DNA of 64,000 nt from Collinsella aerofaciens (GCF_028206995.1 NZ_JAQLFL010000008.1:62001-126000); one strand, 5' to 3'; positions 42,442 to 52,350 are shown, numbered from the stretch's first letter. Made by a program: numbers and translations. Notes: a model not told the origin generated them from the sequence alone.

Positions 42442-45222
42442 ATGGATGGTCCAAGCGTGAGTCTCGGCAGCAAACTATCCAATGCAAAGGTGTCCTTTGC
42501 GATATTTAAGCGCGACATTAAGCGACTGCTTGTGAACCCCGTCGCCCTGGTGGTTACCCTAGGCGTGTGCGTTATTCCCTCGCTGTATGCCTGGTATAAC
42601 ATCGTGGCAAACTGGGATCCGTATGGAAACACCCAAGGCATCAAGATTGCTATCGCCAACAACGATCGAGGCACCCAAAACGACTTGGTGGGTGAGCTCA
42701 ACGCTGGCGACAAAGTGGTCGACCAGCTCAAGGAGAATCATCAGTTGGGCTGGACGTTCGTCGACTCGACGGCCGATGCCAAGGAGGGCGTCGAGAGCGG
42801 CGAGTACTATGCCGCTATCGTGATTCCCAAGAACTTCTCGGATAACCTGGTTTCGATGCTCGACGGCAACTACCATCAGCCCAAGCTCACGTACTACGTC
42901 AATGAGAAGAAGAGCGCCATTGCGCCCAAGGTTACCGATACCGGTGCAAACACCATCGAGGAGCAGATCAACTCGGAATTTGTCTCTACGGTAGGCAAGA
43001 CTGTTGCCGGTATCGCCAAGGATGCCGGTGTCGATTTAAAGGGCAAGGCAACCCAGACTCAGGACTTGCTGGCAAGTTCGGTGTCCGAGGCGTCCGACAC
43101 CTTGGGCGAGGTGCGCGATTCGATTGGCGATATGAATGCCGCCATCGATAAGACGAGTGGCGCTATCGCCTCGGCTGATGCGGCACTTGCCGGCTTGCAA
43201 GGCCAGGCACCGTCGCTGACGCAGGCGATCTCCCAGGGCAACGACCTGCTGAGCGAAGCTCGCACCACGGCGGGCAACTCCATCACCTCGCTCTCCAAGG
43301 CGCTCTCGGAAGGCAGCCTTGCGCTCACCAAGACGTCGGCCTCTGCGAACGCTGCCATCGGCAAGCTGACGGGCGCGGTCACATCTACGACCACCCGTAT
43401 CGACAACTCGCTCGAGTCTCTTCAAGCGACGATCGACCACAATAAGGCCGTTATCGGGCACTTGGAGATTCTCGCCAATGACACGTCGACAGGTTCCGAG
43501 GAAATTGACGCGCGCATTGTATCGACCATCGATTTGCTTCGAGAGCAGAATGAAAAGCTTCAGAGCATCAAGGACGGTCTGTCCGCGCAGTCGAGCGCCA
43601 TGGCGAATGACGCAGCGGCTGTTTCGGGTGCCAGTGACGCTATCAATAACGCAATTCATACCGGTGCGACCAACCTTGGCCAAGCCCAGACGGACTTGGG
43701 CCAAAACGCGCTGCCGAAGGCCTCGAGCGCGCTCGACTCTTTTGCTGCCGTTTCGGGCGACCTGACCGGTATCGTCTCGGGTATGACACCTACACTTGCA
43801 AATGCGCGCGGCACGTTGGCGCAGCTTAGCGCTACGCTCGGCCAGGCCAAGACCACGCTGTCCCAGACCGATTCCTCGCTTGCCAAGGTCCAGGACAAGC
43901 TTGCAACCGCCGCCAATGACATCGCGGCGCTGCAGACCTCCGAGTCCATGGGCGAGCTGGCCGATCTGATGGGCGTCGATGTCAATGACGTGGCAGATTT
44001 CATGGCGTCTCCGGTTGAGTTGACGTCCAAGTCAATCTATCCGGTCAAGAGCTTTGGCTCGGGCATCGCTCCCTTCTACACCAATCTGGCGCTTTGGGTG
44101 GGCGGCTATGTGCTCATCGCCATTTACAAGCTCGAGGTCGACCGTGAAGGTGTTGGCAGCTTTACGGCGCGCCAAGGCTACTTTGGCCGCTGGTTGCTCA
44201 TGGTGATCCTGGGCGCGTTGCAGGCCATCATCGTTACGGTAGGCGATCTGGTGATTGGCGTGCAGTGCGTCAGCCCGCTGCTGTTCGTGCTGGGCGGCAT
44301 CGCCATTTCGTTCACCTACGTCAATATCATCTATGCGCTGTCCACCACGTTTAAGCATATCGGCAAGGCTATCGGCGTCATTCTCGTCATCGTGCAGATC
44401 CCGGGTTCGTCGGGCATGTACCCCATCGAGATGATGCCCGGCTTCTTCCAGTGGCTGCACCCGCTGCTGCCCTTTACCTACGGCATCAATCTGCTGCGCG
44501 AGACGGTCGGCGGCATGTATTCGTTCAACTACCTGTTTAACCTGTGCATTCTGGGCGTGTTCTTGATCGTGGCGCTCTTTATCGGCCTGCAGCTGCGTCC
44601 GCTGCTGCTCAACCTTAACCTGCTCTTTGATAAACAGCTCTCCACGACCGGTATGATGATTTGCGAGTCCAACGACCTGCCGCGCCAGCGCTACTCGCTG
44701 CGCACGGCCATGCGCGTCATGCTCGATTCCGATTCGTACCGTCGCGAACTGCTCGATCATGCGGTCGCCTTTGAACATCGCTACCCGTACTACATCAAGG
44801 GCGGTTTTGCCGCCGTGGTGGGCGTTCAGGTCCTGCTCTTTGTCCTGTCGACGGTTCTCGATATCGACAATAACGGCAAGATCATCCTGCTTGTCATTTG
44901 GATCATCTCGGTTATTGCCATCTGCGGCTGGCTTATCAATATCGAATATATCCGAGCGAGCCTCAATACCCAGATGCGCATCTCGGCGCTTTCGGATGAG
45001 GACCTGCGTCGCGAGATGCGCGAACACACGGCCGCCATTCCTGCCGCCCGCCACATGTTTGGCCTCAACGCCAGCGAGCGTGGTGCCAAGGGCGGCGATC
45101 AGTCCACGGGCCGCTTGCCGCATATCGGCTCGCACCATAAATCTCAGGGCAGCGACAGCACAGCCACAAATGATGGAGATACCACCGCGCTTGGCAAGCA
45201 CTCCAAAGGAGGTGAGGCATAA
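42442..45222 (+). CDS. YhgE/Pip-family membrane protein, long form
   Basis: The protein has 926 residues. The N-terminal helix (NPVALVVTLGVCVIPSLYAWYNIVANWDPYGN) is the family hallmark. A long Ala/Ser/Thr-rich extracellular coiled region (about 180-530) follows, then about six C-terminal helices of ABC-2 type (about 545-770). An additional helix pair (AAVVGVQVLLFVLSTVLDI, IILLVIWIISVIAICGWL) and a basic tail follow. Related Pip/YhgE proteins serve as phage receptors or secretion components. The start is uncertain: ATG 42442 or GTG 42457; ATG 42406 lacks a ribosome-binding site. Confidence 0.85.
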   Translation: MDGPSVSLGSKLSNAKVSFAIFKRDIKRLLVNPVALVVTLGVCVIPSLYAWYNIVANWDPYGNTQGIKIAIANNDRGTQNDLVGELNAGDKVVDQLKENHQLGWTFVDSTADAKEGVESGEYYAAIVIPKNFSDNLVSMLDGNYHQPKLTYYVNEKKSAIAPKVTDTGANTIEEQINSEFVSTVGKTVAGIAKDAGVDLKGKATQTQDLLASSVSEASDTLGEVRDSIGDMNAAIDKTSGAIASADAALAGLQGQAPSLTQAISQGNDLLSEARTTAGNSITSLSKALSEGSLALTKTSASANAAIGKLTGAVTSTTTRIDNSLESLQATIDHNKAVIGHLEILANDTSTGSEEIDARIVSTIDLLREQNEKLQSIKDGLSAQSSAMANDAAAVSGASDAINNAIHTGATNLGQAQTDLGQNALPKASSALDSFAAVSGDLTGIVSGMTPTLANARGTLAQLSATLGQAKTTLSQTDSSLAKVQDKLATAANDIAALQTSESMGELADLMGVDVNDVADFMASPVELTSKSIYPVKSFGSGIAPFYTNLALWVGGYVLIAIYKLEVDREGVGSFTARQGYFGRWLLMVILGALQAIIVTVGDLVIGVQCVSPLLFVLGGIAISFTYVNIIYALSTTFKHIGKAIGVILVIVQIPGSSGMYPIEMMPGFFQWLHPLLPFTYGINLLRETVGGMYSFNYLFNLCILGVFLIVALFIGLQLRPLLLNLNLLFDKQLSTTGMMICESNDLPRQRYSLRTAMRVMLDSDSYRRELLDHAVAFEHRYPYYIKGGFAAVVGVQVLLFVLSTVLDIDNNGKIILLVIWIISVIAICGWLINIEYIRASLNTQMRISALSDEDLRREMREHTAAIPAARHMFGLNASERGAKGGDQSTGRLPHIGSHHKSQGSDSTATNDGDTTALGKHSKGGEA

Positions 45223-47412
45223 ATGAAGAACATCCTGCATCTGTTTAAGCGCGATGTCCAAAACGTGTCTCGCTCCGTGATCGGCTTGGTTGTCGTGATG
45301 GGCCTCATTATCGTACCGTGTCTGTACGCGTGGTTTAACATCGCCGGCAGCTGGGATCCGTACGGCAACACCGGCAATCTTAAGATCGCCGTGGTCAACA
45401 CCGATGAGGGTTACGAGAGCGATTTGATCCCCGTCGAGGTTAACGTGGGCGAAAACGTGACCGCCACCCTACGCGGCAACGAGAGCTTCGATTGGGTTGT
45501 GCTCAACAATCGCGAAAAGGCTATCGAGGGCGTTAAGTCGGGCGCGTACTATGCTGCCGTCGTTATCCCCAAAACGTTTAGCGCTGACATGATGACGCTT
45601 TTCTCGACCGACGTGAAGCATGCCGATATCGAGTTCTACGAGAATCAGAAGGCCAACGCCATTGCGCAGATCGTGACCGAGAAGGGTTCGAGCGCCGTCC
45701 AGAGCCAGGTTAACAAAACTTTTACCGAGACCATTACGACGATCGGTCTTAAGACGGTGTCCAGCCTGCTCGATTACATGAGCACCGACCAGGTGGGTAA
45801 CTTTATCGCCAACCTGTCCTCGACGCTCGGCGATTCGATTGAGGACCTGCGAGACGTTCGGGCAAATGCTTCGTCGCTGGCGGGCATTTTGAGCTCCACG
45901 TCCGATTCGCTGACGTCGGCGAGCGGCATGCTCAAGCAGACGGGCACGGTCGATGAGTCAACGAAGCAGCTGATGGAGCATGTCAAGAGCGGCATGAGCG
46001 ATTCCAAGGAAGCGCTGAAGGACGCCAACGACGCCATCAATGCCGCGATTGACGGAAGCGCGGGCTCGTTTGACAACGTGTCCGCCGAGCTTGCGAAGGC
46101 ATTTGATGCCGCGAATCAACATGTCAACCTTACAGTGTCCCAGCTCAACGATGCCGCGGCGGCGCTCAACACGCGTGCCGACGATATCGACGCCACGGCC
46201 GACCAGCTCCGCAGCTTTGCCGATCAGGTGACTGACGAAAAACTCCAGGACAGCCTCAAGTCTGTGGCAACATCGCTGAGCAGGATTGCTGTGGAGTATC
46301 GCAACAACGCCAAGGACTTGACGGCCACCGCGAAGTCTCTCTCTGACAGCATGGCAGAGGTTAATAAGTCGCGTGCCGAGGTCGATCAGGCAATCGCGGA
46401 TGCCAAGGCTGGTATCTCGGGCGCCAAGACTGACTACGACTCTACGTTTTCGGCCAAGGCAAAGGAGCTCAAGAAGACCATCTCGGGCGTTTTGGATTCG
46501 CTGAACGGTATTTCGAACGATATGGATAGTGCTGTTGCTGGCCTGACCGACGCATCCGGTTCGCTGGCAAAGGGCCTCTCCAAGGCTGCAAAGCTGGTCA
46601 ACAAGGCTTCTGATCAGCTGGGCGAGGCGTCGGACAAGATCAGTGCGTTTAAGGACGAGCTCGACGGCGCCTTGATGTCGGATGACCTCGCTACGATCAA
46701 GACGATGATCGGCAATGATCCCGAGGGTCTGGCCGTGTCGCTTTCCGGCCCCGTCGCGCTCGATCGCAAGCCGGTCTATCCGATCCGCAACTACGGTTCG
46801 GCCATGGCACCGTTCTACACGATTCTGTCGCTCTGGGTGGGCTCGATTGTGCTGGCGGCCATGATGAAGGTCTCGGTTGACGATGAGCTTATCAACGAGC
46901 TCATCCCCGTGCGCCTGCACGAGATCTACCTGGGCCGCTACCTGTTCTTTGGCGGTCTGGCCCTGCTGCAGGCAACGCTCGTGTGTGCGGGCGACATCCT
47001 GTTCTTTGGCATCCAGTGCGACGACCCGCTGCAGTTTGTGCTGGCGGGCTGGGTCGCGAGTCTCGTGTTCTCCAATATCGTCTACACGCTTACGGTTTCG
47101 TTTGGCGATATCGGCAAGGCGCTCGCCGTCGTGCTGCTGGTCATGCAGGTCGGCGGTTCGGGCGGCACGTTCCCCATCGAGATGACCGGCCCCGTGTTCC
47201 AGGCGATCTATCCGTTCCTGCCGTTCACCCACGGCATCAACGCCATGCATGCCGCCATGGCCGGTGCGTACCACATGGAGTACTGGATTGAGCTAGGCAT
47301 TCTGGCGAGCTATCTGATTCCGTCGCTGGCACTGGGCGTCGTCTTCCGCCGCCCGGTCATCAAAGCCAACGACTGGATCATCGAAAAACTGGAGTCAACC
47401 AAATTGATTTAG
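45223..47412 (+). CDS. YhgE/Pip-family membrane protein, short form
   Basis: The protein has 729 residues with the same architecture as its neighbour: helix VIGLVVVMGLIIVPCLYAWFNIAGSWDPYGN, coiled extracellular domain, and C-terminal helices (ILSLWVGSIVLAAMM onward). It lacks the extra C-terminal pair. AAAGGAGGTGAG overlaps the end of the first gene, whose stop abuts this ATG. The two probably form a heteromeric complex; this is inferred from their coupling. Confidence 0.88.
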   Translation: MKNILHLFKRDVQNVSRSVIGLVVVMGLIIVPCLYAWFNIAGSWDPYGNTGNLKIAVVNTDEGYESDLIPVEVNVGENVTATLRGNESFDWVVLNNREKAIEGVKSGAYYAAVVIPKTFSADMMTLFSTDVKHADIEFYENQKANAIAQIVTEKGSSAVQSQVNKTFTETITTIGLKTVSSLLDYMSTDQVGNFIANLSSTLGDSIEDLRDVRANASSLAGILSSTSDSLTSASGMLKQTGTVDESTKQLMEHVKSGMSDSKEALKDANDAINAAIDGSAGSFDNVSAELAKAFDAANQHVNLTVSQLNDAAAALNTRADDIDATADQLRSFADQVTDEKLQDSLKSVATSLSRIAVEYRNNAKDLTATAKSLSDSMAEVNKSRAEVDQAIADAKAGISGAKTDYDSTFSAKAKELKKTISGVLDSLNGISNDMDSAVAGLTDASGSLAKGLSKAAKLVNKASDQLGEASDKISAFKDELDGALMSDDLATIKTMIGNDPEGLAVSLSGPVALDRKPVYPIRNYGSAMAPFYTILSLWVGSIVLAAMMKVSVDDELINELIPVRLHEIYLGRYLFFGGLALLQATLVCAGDILFFGIQCDDPLQFVLAGWVASLVFSNIVYTLTVSFGDIGKALAVVLLVMQVGGSGGTFPIEMTGPVFQAIYPFLPFTHGINAMHAAMAGAYHMEYWIELGILASYLIPSLALGVVFRRPVIKANDWIIEKLESTKLI

Positions 47413-47613
47413 TTCAGCAACGTAAACGCCGTCGGAACATCGAGATCTTCCAACCCGATGCTTTAGCGTAGTGAATTGCACGGGCTGCTTGGTTGTTGCT
47501 ACAGTAGCGGGGCGTGCCGGGGGTCCGGTGCGCCCTGCTTTTATTTGACCATGAGGCGGCACGCAGCCATGCGCGTGCGGACACCACGCCCAGATTGAGC
47601 GCGAGGATGCCCT

Positions 47614-48597
47614 ATGGCCCAGCATGCCACTGACAATATCGAAATGATGCCCGATAGCCCTGTTGCTCGCGAGGACCTGGGCGCGGGCGGCACCTCCCGC
47701 GGCGCCGGCGCTCGCTCGCCGCTGTTCTGGAAAGTCCTGCTGCTTTCGGTGGCAGTCGTCTGGGGCTACTCCTTTACGACCATGAAGGACGCGCTCGACA
47801 CCATTCCGGTGTTCGAACTGCTCTACGTGCGCTTTCTGCCTGCGGCGTTGGTCATGTTTTTCATCTTCCACAAGCGCATCATCGCGCACCTCAACGCCCG
47901 CAACCTTATCGTCGGACTTGGCATGGGCGCACTTATGTGGGCCGCCTACGCCCTGCAGACAGTCGGTCTGGCGCACACCACGGCGGGCAAGAATGCTTTT
48001 TTGACGGGCACGTATTGCATCGTTGTGCCGTTCGCGAGCTCTTTTCTGAGCGGCGAAAAACTCACCCGCTATAACCTGGGCGCGGCGCTGCTGTGCTTGG
48101 CGGGCATTGGCTTGGTGGCGCTCGATAGCGTTGAATTCAACATCGGTGATGTCATTACGCTGGCGGGTGCGGTCTTTTTCGCCATCCAGATGGCGGTGAC
48201 TGCCAAGTACGGTCGCAAAATGGACATCAACGTCATCACGTTTTGGATGTTTGTGGGCAACGGCGTGCTGAGCCTGGCAACGTCGCTGCTATTCGAGACC
48301 CAAGCGCCTCTGTCCGTGTGGACGCCGAGCTTTATCAGCGCGATGGCGTTTCTCTCGGTTGGTTGCACATGCGCGGCTCTGCTCATCCAAAACGTCGGCT
48401 TGGCGCATGTCTCGGCCTCGACGGGCTCACTGCTCCTTTCGATGGAGTCGCCTTCGGGCGTGCTGTTCTCGGTGCTGCTGATGGGGGAGGCGCTCACCTC
48501 GCGCCTGCTCGCCGGCTTCGCGCTCATCTTTCTTTCGATTATCTTGAGCGAGACGCATTTCGATTTTTTGCGTCGAAAGCCGCGTCCGCAATTGTAA
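47614..48597 (+). CDS. DMT/EamA family transporter
   Basis: The protein has 327 residues. A hydrophilic N-terminus of about 35 residues is followed by ten predicted helices in two EamA repeats (LLLSVAVVWGYSFTTMKDAL and FFAIQMAVTAKYGRKMDINV mark the repeat starts). Substrate cannot be told; the family exports amino acids and metabolites. A terminator GCCGCC/GGCGGC + ATTTTTT follows at 48610-48634. The 200-bp gap before it holds no gene. Confidence 0.88.
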   Translation: MAQHATDNIEMMPDSPVAREDLGAGGTSRGAGARSPLFWKVLLLSVAVVWGYSFTTMKDALDTIPVFELLYVRFLPAALVMFFIFHKRIIAHLNARNLIVGLGMGALMWAAYALQTVGLAHTTAGKNAFLTGTYCIVVPFASSFLSGEKLTRYNLGAALLCLAGIGLVALDSVEFNIGDVITLAGAVFFAIQMAVTAKYGRKMDINVITFWMFVGNGVLSLATSLLFETQAPLSVWTPSFISAMAFLSVGCTCAALLIQNVGLAHVSASTGSLLLSMESPSGVLFSVLLMGEALTSRLLAGFALIFLSIILSETHFDFLRRKPRPQL

Positions 48598-48609
48598 ACA
48601 ATTTGTTGC

Positions 48610-48634
48610 GCCGCCTCCCGGGGCGGCATTTTTT
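48610..48634 (+). terminator. Terminator of the DMT transporter gene
   Basis: GCCGCC (48610-48615) pairs with GGCGGC (48622-48627) and is followed by ATTTTTTA. Confidence 0.85.
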
Positions 48635-48712
48635 ATGTGTCGCCCTTAAAGTAGTACCTTGCACTTTACGCTATCAAAGTGCTTGCTGCAAAAACGTTAC
48701 TGGAGGGCATCT

Positions 48713-50008
48713 ATGGCACCAGCACTGTCCGATCTTCAACCGCAATCAGCGCCCAAGGCCACCGCGGCGGCGCAGACCGCTATCGGTGACGGTCTTGTTG
48801 CAGAAGCTCAGGCTTTTGCAGATGAGCTCGCTGCGTGGCGACACGATTTACATCAGATGCCCGAGCTGGGTAATAGCCTCCCGCAGACCTCTACGTATAT
48901 CCAAGCGCGCCTGACCGAGATGGACATCCCATTTGCTACGCTCGTCGATGGTTCCTGCGTTGTGGGCCTTGTCGGCGCCGGTGCCGCCGCGGCCCAAGGC
49001 AATGGCATCTGCACGAATGAGCAGGCCGGTACGGTCATCATGCTTCGTGGCGACATGGATGCCCTTCCCGTTGTCGAGGAATCCGGCGAGCCCTTTGCAT
49101 CCACCAATGGCTGCATGCATGCTTGCGGTCACGATATGCACGCGACGGCCCTGCTTGGTGCGGCGCGCCTGCTCAAGGCCCGCGAGGCCGAGCTTGTGGA
49201 GGCCAACGCTACCGTCAAGTTGCTGTTCCAGCCGGGCGAGGAGACCTTTGAGGGAGCACGCGCTGCCATCGCCGACGGCTTGCTCGAGAACCCGCGCCCT
49301 CAGGCGGCCTTTGCCATGCATGTCAACAGCCAGTCGCCGCTTGGCCTGGTGCTCTACGGCAGCCCGGCGCTCTCGGGTGTGTACGGTTTCCGCATCACGC
49401 TCCAGGGCAAGGGCGGCCACGGTTCCAGCCCCGAGATCTGCATCGACCCCATCACGGCCGGCGTCCACGTGCACCTGGCGCTCTAGGAGCTTATCTCCCG
49501 CGAGGTGCCGGCGGCCAAGGAAGTCGCACTTACCGTTGGTAAGTTCGCCGGCGGCTTGGCGGCCAACGTCATCCCCGACACCTGCGTGCTCGAGGGAACG
49601 CTGCGCGGCTTTGATGTTGAGCTCATGGCTCACCTAAAGACCCGCATCGCGGAGGTCGTTAACGGCGTTGCTACGACCTATCGTACGCCGGCGACCATCG
49701 AGACGCTTTCGGATGTTCCGCCGCTTGTACTCGACAGCGATATGACTCAGGCGTCGCTTGGCTACGTGGGCGCAGTGCTGCCCAAGACGGCTTTCTTGCC
49801 GCTTTTCCATGCCATGGCGAGTGAGGACTTCGCGCTTATCTCGAGCAAGATCCCAAGTGCGTACTTTACCGTGGGCGCGGCCGTAACCGACACGGACGAA
49901 CACTTTGCCCAGCACCATCCCAAGGCACGTTTTAACGATGCCGAGCTGCCGCTCGGTGCCGCGGCCTATACCGCCGTCGCTTTGGGCTATATCGCCGACC
50001 ACCGGTAG
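48713..50008 (+). pseudogene. M20-family amidohydrolase interrupted by an in-frame TAG
   Basis: The first part (257 codons from ATG 48713, ribosome-binding site TGGAGGG) has the M20D motifs HACGHDMHATALLGAARLL, LLFQPGEETFEGA and GKGGHGSSPE. A TAG at 49484-49486 is followed in the same frame by ELISREVPAAKEVALTVG and the whole dimerisation and C-terminal region to 50008 (MASEDFALISSKIPSAYFTVGA). Intact, it would be a 431-residue peptidase/amidohydrolase of the hippurate-hydrolase type. One C-to-T change in a CAG (Gln) codon would explain it. Both halves are otherwise undamaged, so the mutation is recent, suppressed, or a sequence error. Confidence 0.88.
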
Positions 50009-50091
50009 CACCCAAGATTGCCTTTCAAGCCTGCGGGCATGGCCGTAAGGCCTATGCCCTTGTCTTTCAAGGCAATCTTGGGCACTACCGG
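50003..50091. repeat. Long hairpin spanning the amidohydrolase stop codon
   Basis: CCCAAGATTGCCTT (50011-50024) and AAGGCAATCTTGGG (50069-50082) are perfect complements. The outer CGGTAG/CTACCG (from 50003 and near 50085-50090) extend the stem, and GGGCAT/ATGCCC form an inner stem. Confidence 0.75.
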
Positions 50092-50130
50092 CGCCCGGCG
50101 CAGGCTATTCGTTTGTCTAAAAGGAGCAGT

Positions 50131-50580
50131 ATGCCCCAGCAGCGTAAGTTCTTCCCCGGCTGGCTCGTGGTGGCCTCCGGCTTCGTGATCATGGCCACGT
50201 GTTACACGATTTTCGTCAACTGCATGAGCCTGTTCCAGCCGCTCATCGTCAGCGACTTGGGAATATCTCTTGCGCAGTACAACATCTCCAATGCGATCTC
50301 TACCGTGGTGAGCGTTATCGGATCGCTTGTCATTGGCCATGTTGCCGATAAAGTAAGCGGTCGCGTTTTGGGCTCCCTAACCGTTATCGCTACCTCTGCC
50401 GTTCTTGCCAGCATGAGCTTTGTCGGTGAGCTGTGGCAGGTCTACGTGCTCTTTGCCGTCTCTGGCTCCTTTGCGAGCGCCTGGATCGTGTGCCTGGCGT
50501 GCTCCGCGGTCATGCTCGTGTTTCTGCTGGCATCCGAGCCCATCGCCGCCAAGCTGCGCGCGAGCGTGGCGGGGGAGTAG
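50131..50580 (+). pseudogene. Internally deleted MFS transporter
   Basis: The reading frame is open for 149 residues. The first 110 or so look like an MFS N-terminus (FFPGWLVVASGFVIMATCYTIFVNCMSLFQPLI, then GHVADKVSGRVLGSLTVIATSAVL with the loop 2-3 motif). Right after VSGSFASA it jumps to WIVCLACSAVMLVFLLASEPIAAKLRASVAGE, which looks like the C-terminal end of the same family. About 250 residues are missing, so it should not transport. AAAGGAG precedes the ATG. Confidence 0.7.
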
Positions 50581-50615
50581 ACGCCCGTCGCTCTTTTCTG
50601 TTCGCCCCGTTCTGT

Positions 50616-50818
50616 CCGTGGTCGCCTTGGAAGCCGAATGGATGCTCGTACCGTCATTCGGTTTCCAAGGCGGCCACGGGCCTACGAATGATCCGTTTTC
50701 CTCCGTCCCCAGCAGATCATGTGACCCGAAGGGGACGGAGGAAAAGGGATCACAAATAGCGGCGGCGCGTCTGGCCGAACGAGTCCCCATACCCTCGTTC
50801 GGTCAGACGCGCCGCCGC
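50616..50818. repeat. Three long hairpins in tandem before hisS
   Basis: Hairpin 1 has 25-bp arms (50616-50640 and 50655-50679, one or two mismatches). Hairpin 2 pairs TTTTCCTCCGTCCCC (50696-50710) with GGGGACGGAGGAAAA (50731-50745). Hairpin 3 pairs GCGGCGGCGCGTCTG (50759-50773) with CAGACGCGCCGCCGC (50804-50818) and continues inward through CCGAACGAG/CTCGTTCGG. They fill almost the whole 303-bp gap. A TATAAT at 50836-50841 is probably the hisS -10. Confidence 0.8.
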
Positions 50819-50883
50819 GTTGCTGCTTTGTGCCGTATAATGTCCACTACCTAAGACGCGATACAACAGAAAGGTGTTTGCCC

Positions 50884-52197
50884 ATGCAGGCACAGAAGGC
50901 GGATGGAACCCGCGACCTTATCGGCGCCGAGATGCGCGCCTGGCAAAAGATGCAGCAGATTGCGGCCGGCGTGTTCGAGCCGTTTGGTTTTAAACCCATC
51001 GAGACGCCCGCGATCGAGCAGGTTGACGTGTTTGTCCACGGTATCGGCCAGTCGACCGACGTCGTGCGCAAGGAAATGTTCCGCGTGTTCAGCGGTGCCA
51101 ACCTGGAGCGCGTCTTTACCGAGGGCACCGACACCAAACTCAAGCCCAAGCAGCGCCTGGCACTTCGCCCCGAGGGCACGGCCGGCGTGGTGCGCGCCGT
51201 CGTCGAGAACAATCTGGTGCCCCAGGGCTCCACGCCGTTTAAGGCTTACTACGCCGAGGCCATGTTCCGCGGCGAGCGTCCCCAGAAGGGCCGCCTGCGC
51301 CAGTTCCACCAGGTGGGCATCGAGTGGCTCGGCGCTCCCGATCCGGCGGCAGACGCCGAGTGTATCATCATGCTCATGGAGTTCTACAAGCGCCTTGGTT
51401 TCGATCTTTCCAAGCTTCGTCTGCTCATTAACTCGATGGGCGATGCCCAGTGCCGTCCGGCCTATCGCGAGCAGGTCAAGCAGTTCATTCTCGATCACGC
51501 CGACGAGATGTGCGATGAGTGCCGCGAGCGCGCCGAGCTTAACCCGCTGCGCGCCTTCGACTGCAAGAACGACCATTGCCGCGAGATCATGGCCGAGGCC
51601 CCGCTGATGGGTGACAACCTGTGCGACGAGTGCCGCGAGCACTACGAGCAGGTCAAGCGTTATCTGGATGCCGCCGGCATCGAGTATGTCGAGGATCCCA
51701 CCCTGGTGCGCGGCCTGGACTACTACACCCGTACCGTCTTTGAGGTCGAGGCCCCCGGCGCCGGCGTCGGCTCCATCGGCGGCGGCGGCCGCTACGACGG
51801 CCTGGTCGAGCTCGAGGGCGGCAAGCCTACGGCCGGCGTCGGCTTCGCCGTCGGTTTTGAGCGCGCCCTGCTGGCCCTGCAGGCCTTTGGCAGTGATCTG
51901 GGTGCCGATGAGGCCCCGTGTGTCTACGTCGCCAACGCCGGCAAGGAGTTGCGCCAGAACGTCTTTACTATTACGCAGCAGCTTCGCGCCGCAGGGATTG
52001 TGACCGAGGCCGACTATCAGGGTCGCTCGCTCAAGGCTCAGTTTAAGCAGGCCGACAAGGTGGGCGCTAAGCTCATCCTAGTCCTGGGTGGCGACGAGCT
52101 TGCCGCCGGCAAGGTCAAGGTGCGCGACATGCAGAGCCATGACGAGGTACTGGTCGATTTGGCCAACGTTGTCGAGGCGGTTCGCGAGCGCCTGTAG
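50884..52197 (+). CDS. hisS: Histidyl-tRNA synthetase
   Basis: This 437-residue class II synthetase has motif 2 (YYAEAMFRGERPQKGRLRQFHQVGIEWLG), the HisA motif GLDYYTRTVFEV, motif 3 GGGGRYDGLV..GVGFAVGFERALLAL and a C-terminal anticodon-binding domain. It carries a four-Cys segment (CDECRERAELNPLRAFDCKNDHC, CDECREHYEQ) typical of one bacterial HisRS subgroup. The ATG at 50884 has AGAAAGGTG upstream. No T-box is visible. Confidence 0.96.
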   Translation: MQAQKADGTRDLIGAEMRAWQKMQQIAAGVFEPFGFKPIETPAIEQVDVFVHGIGQSTDVVRKEMFRVFSGANLERVFTEGTDTKLKPKQRLALRPEGTAGVVRAVVENNLVPQGSTPFKAYYAEAMFRGERPQKGRLRQFHQVGIEWLGAPDPAADAECIIMLMEFYKRLGFDLSKLRLLINSMGDAQCRPAYREQVKQFILDHADEMCDECRERAELNPLRAFDCKNDHCREIMAEAPLMGDNLCDECREHYEQVKRYLDAAGIEYVEDPTLVRGLDYYTRTVFEVEAPGAGVGSIGGGGRYDGLVELEGGKPTAGVGFAVGFERALLALQAFGSDLGADEAPCVYVANAGKELRQNVFTITQQLRAAGIVTEADYQGRSLKAQFKQADKVGAKLILVLGGDELAAGKVKVRDMQSHDEVLVDLANVVEAVRERL

Positions 52198-52255
52198 CGC
52201 ATCTTTTTGAGCTTCGGGCCTGCTAACGTGCCCTGCTCATGGAGAGCGATTGTTA

Positions 52256-52292
52256 CGGGGGTGTTTCGCTTTTATGCGGAATGCCCCCGTTT
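52256..52292 (+). terminator. Hairpin after hisS
   Basis: CGGGGG...CGC pairs with GCG...CCCCCG over 13-14 bp including G-U pairs, followed by TTTA. Its right arm contains TGCGGAATGC, the same string as in the long nested repeats at 55302 and 57776. Confidence 0.6.
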
Positions 52293-52350
52293 ACGTATGC
52301 CGCCCACCGAGAAATACGACCATTTAGGGCAAAAACCTTTGCAATGCAGA

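Noticed and set aside
49484..49486. The TAG in the amidohydrolase as a pyrrolysine codon.
   Set aside because: The site corresponds to an ordinary helix position with a likely Gln; no pyl genes are visible and the family does not use pyrrolysine.
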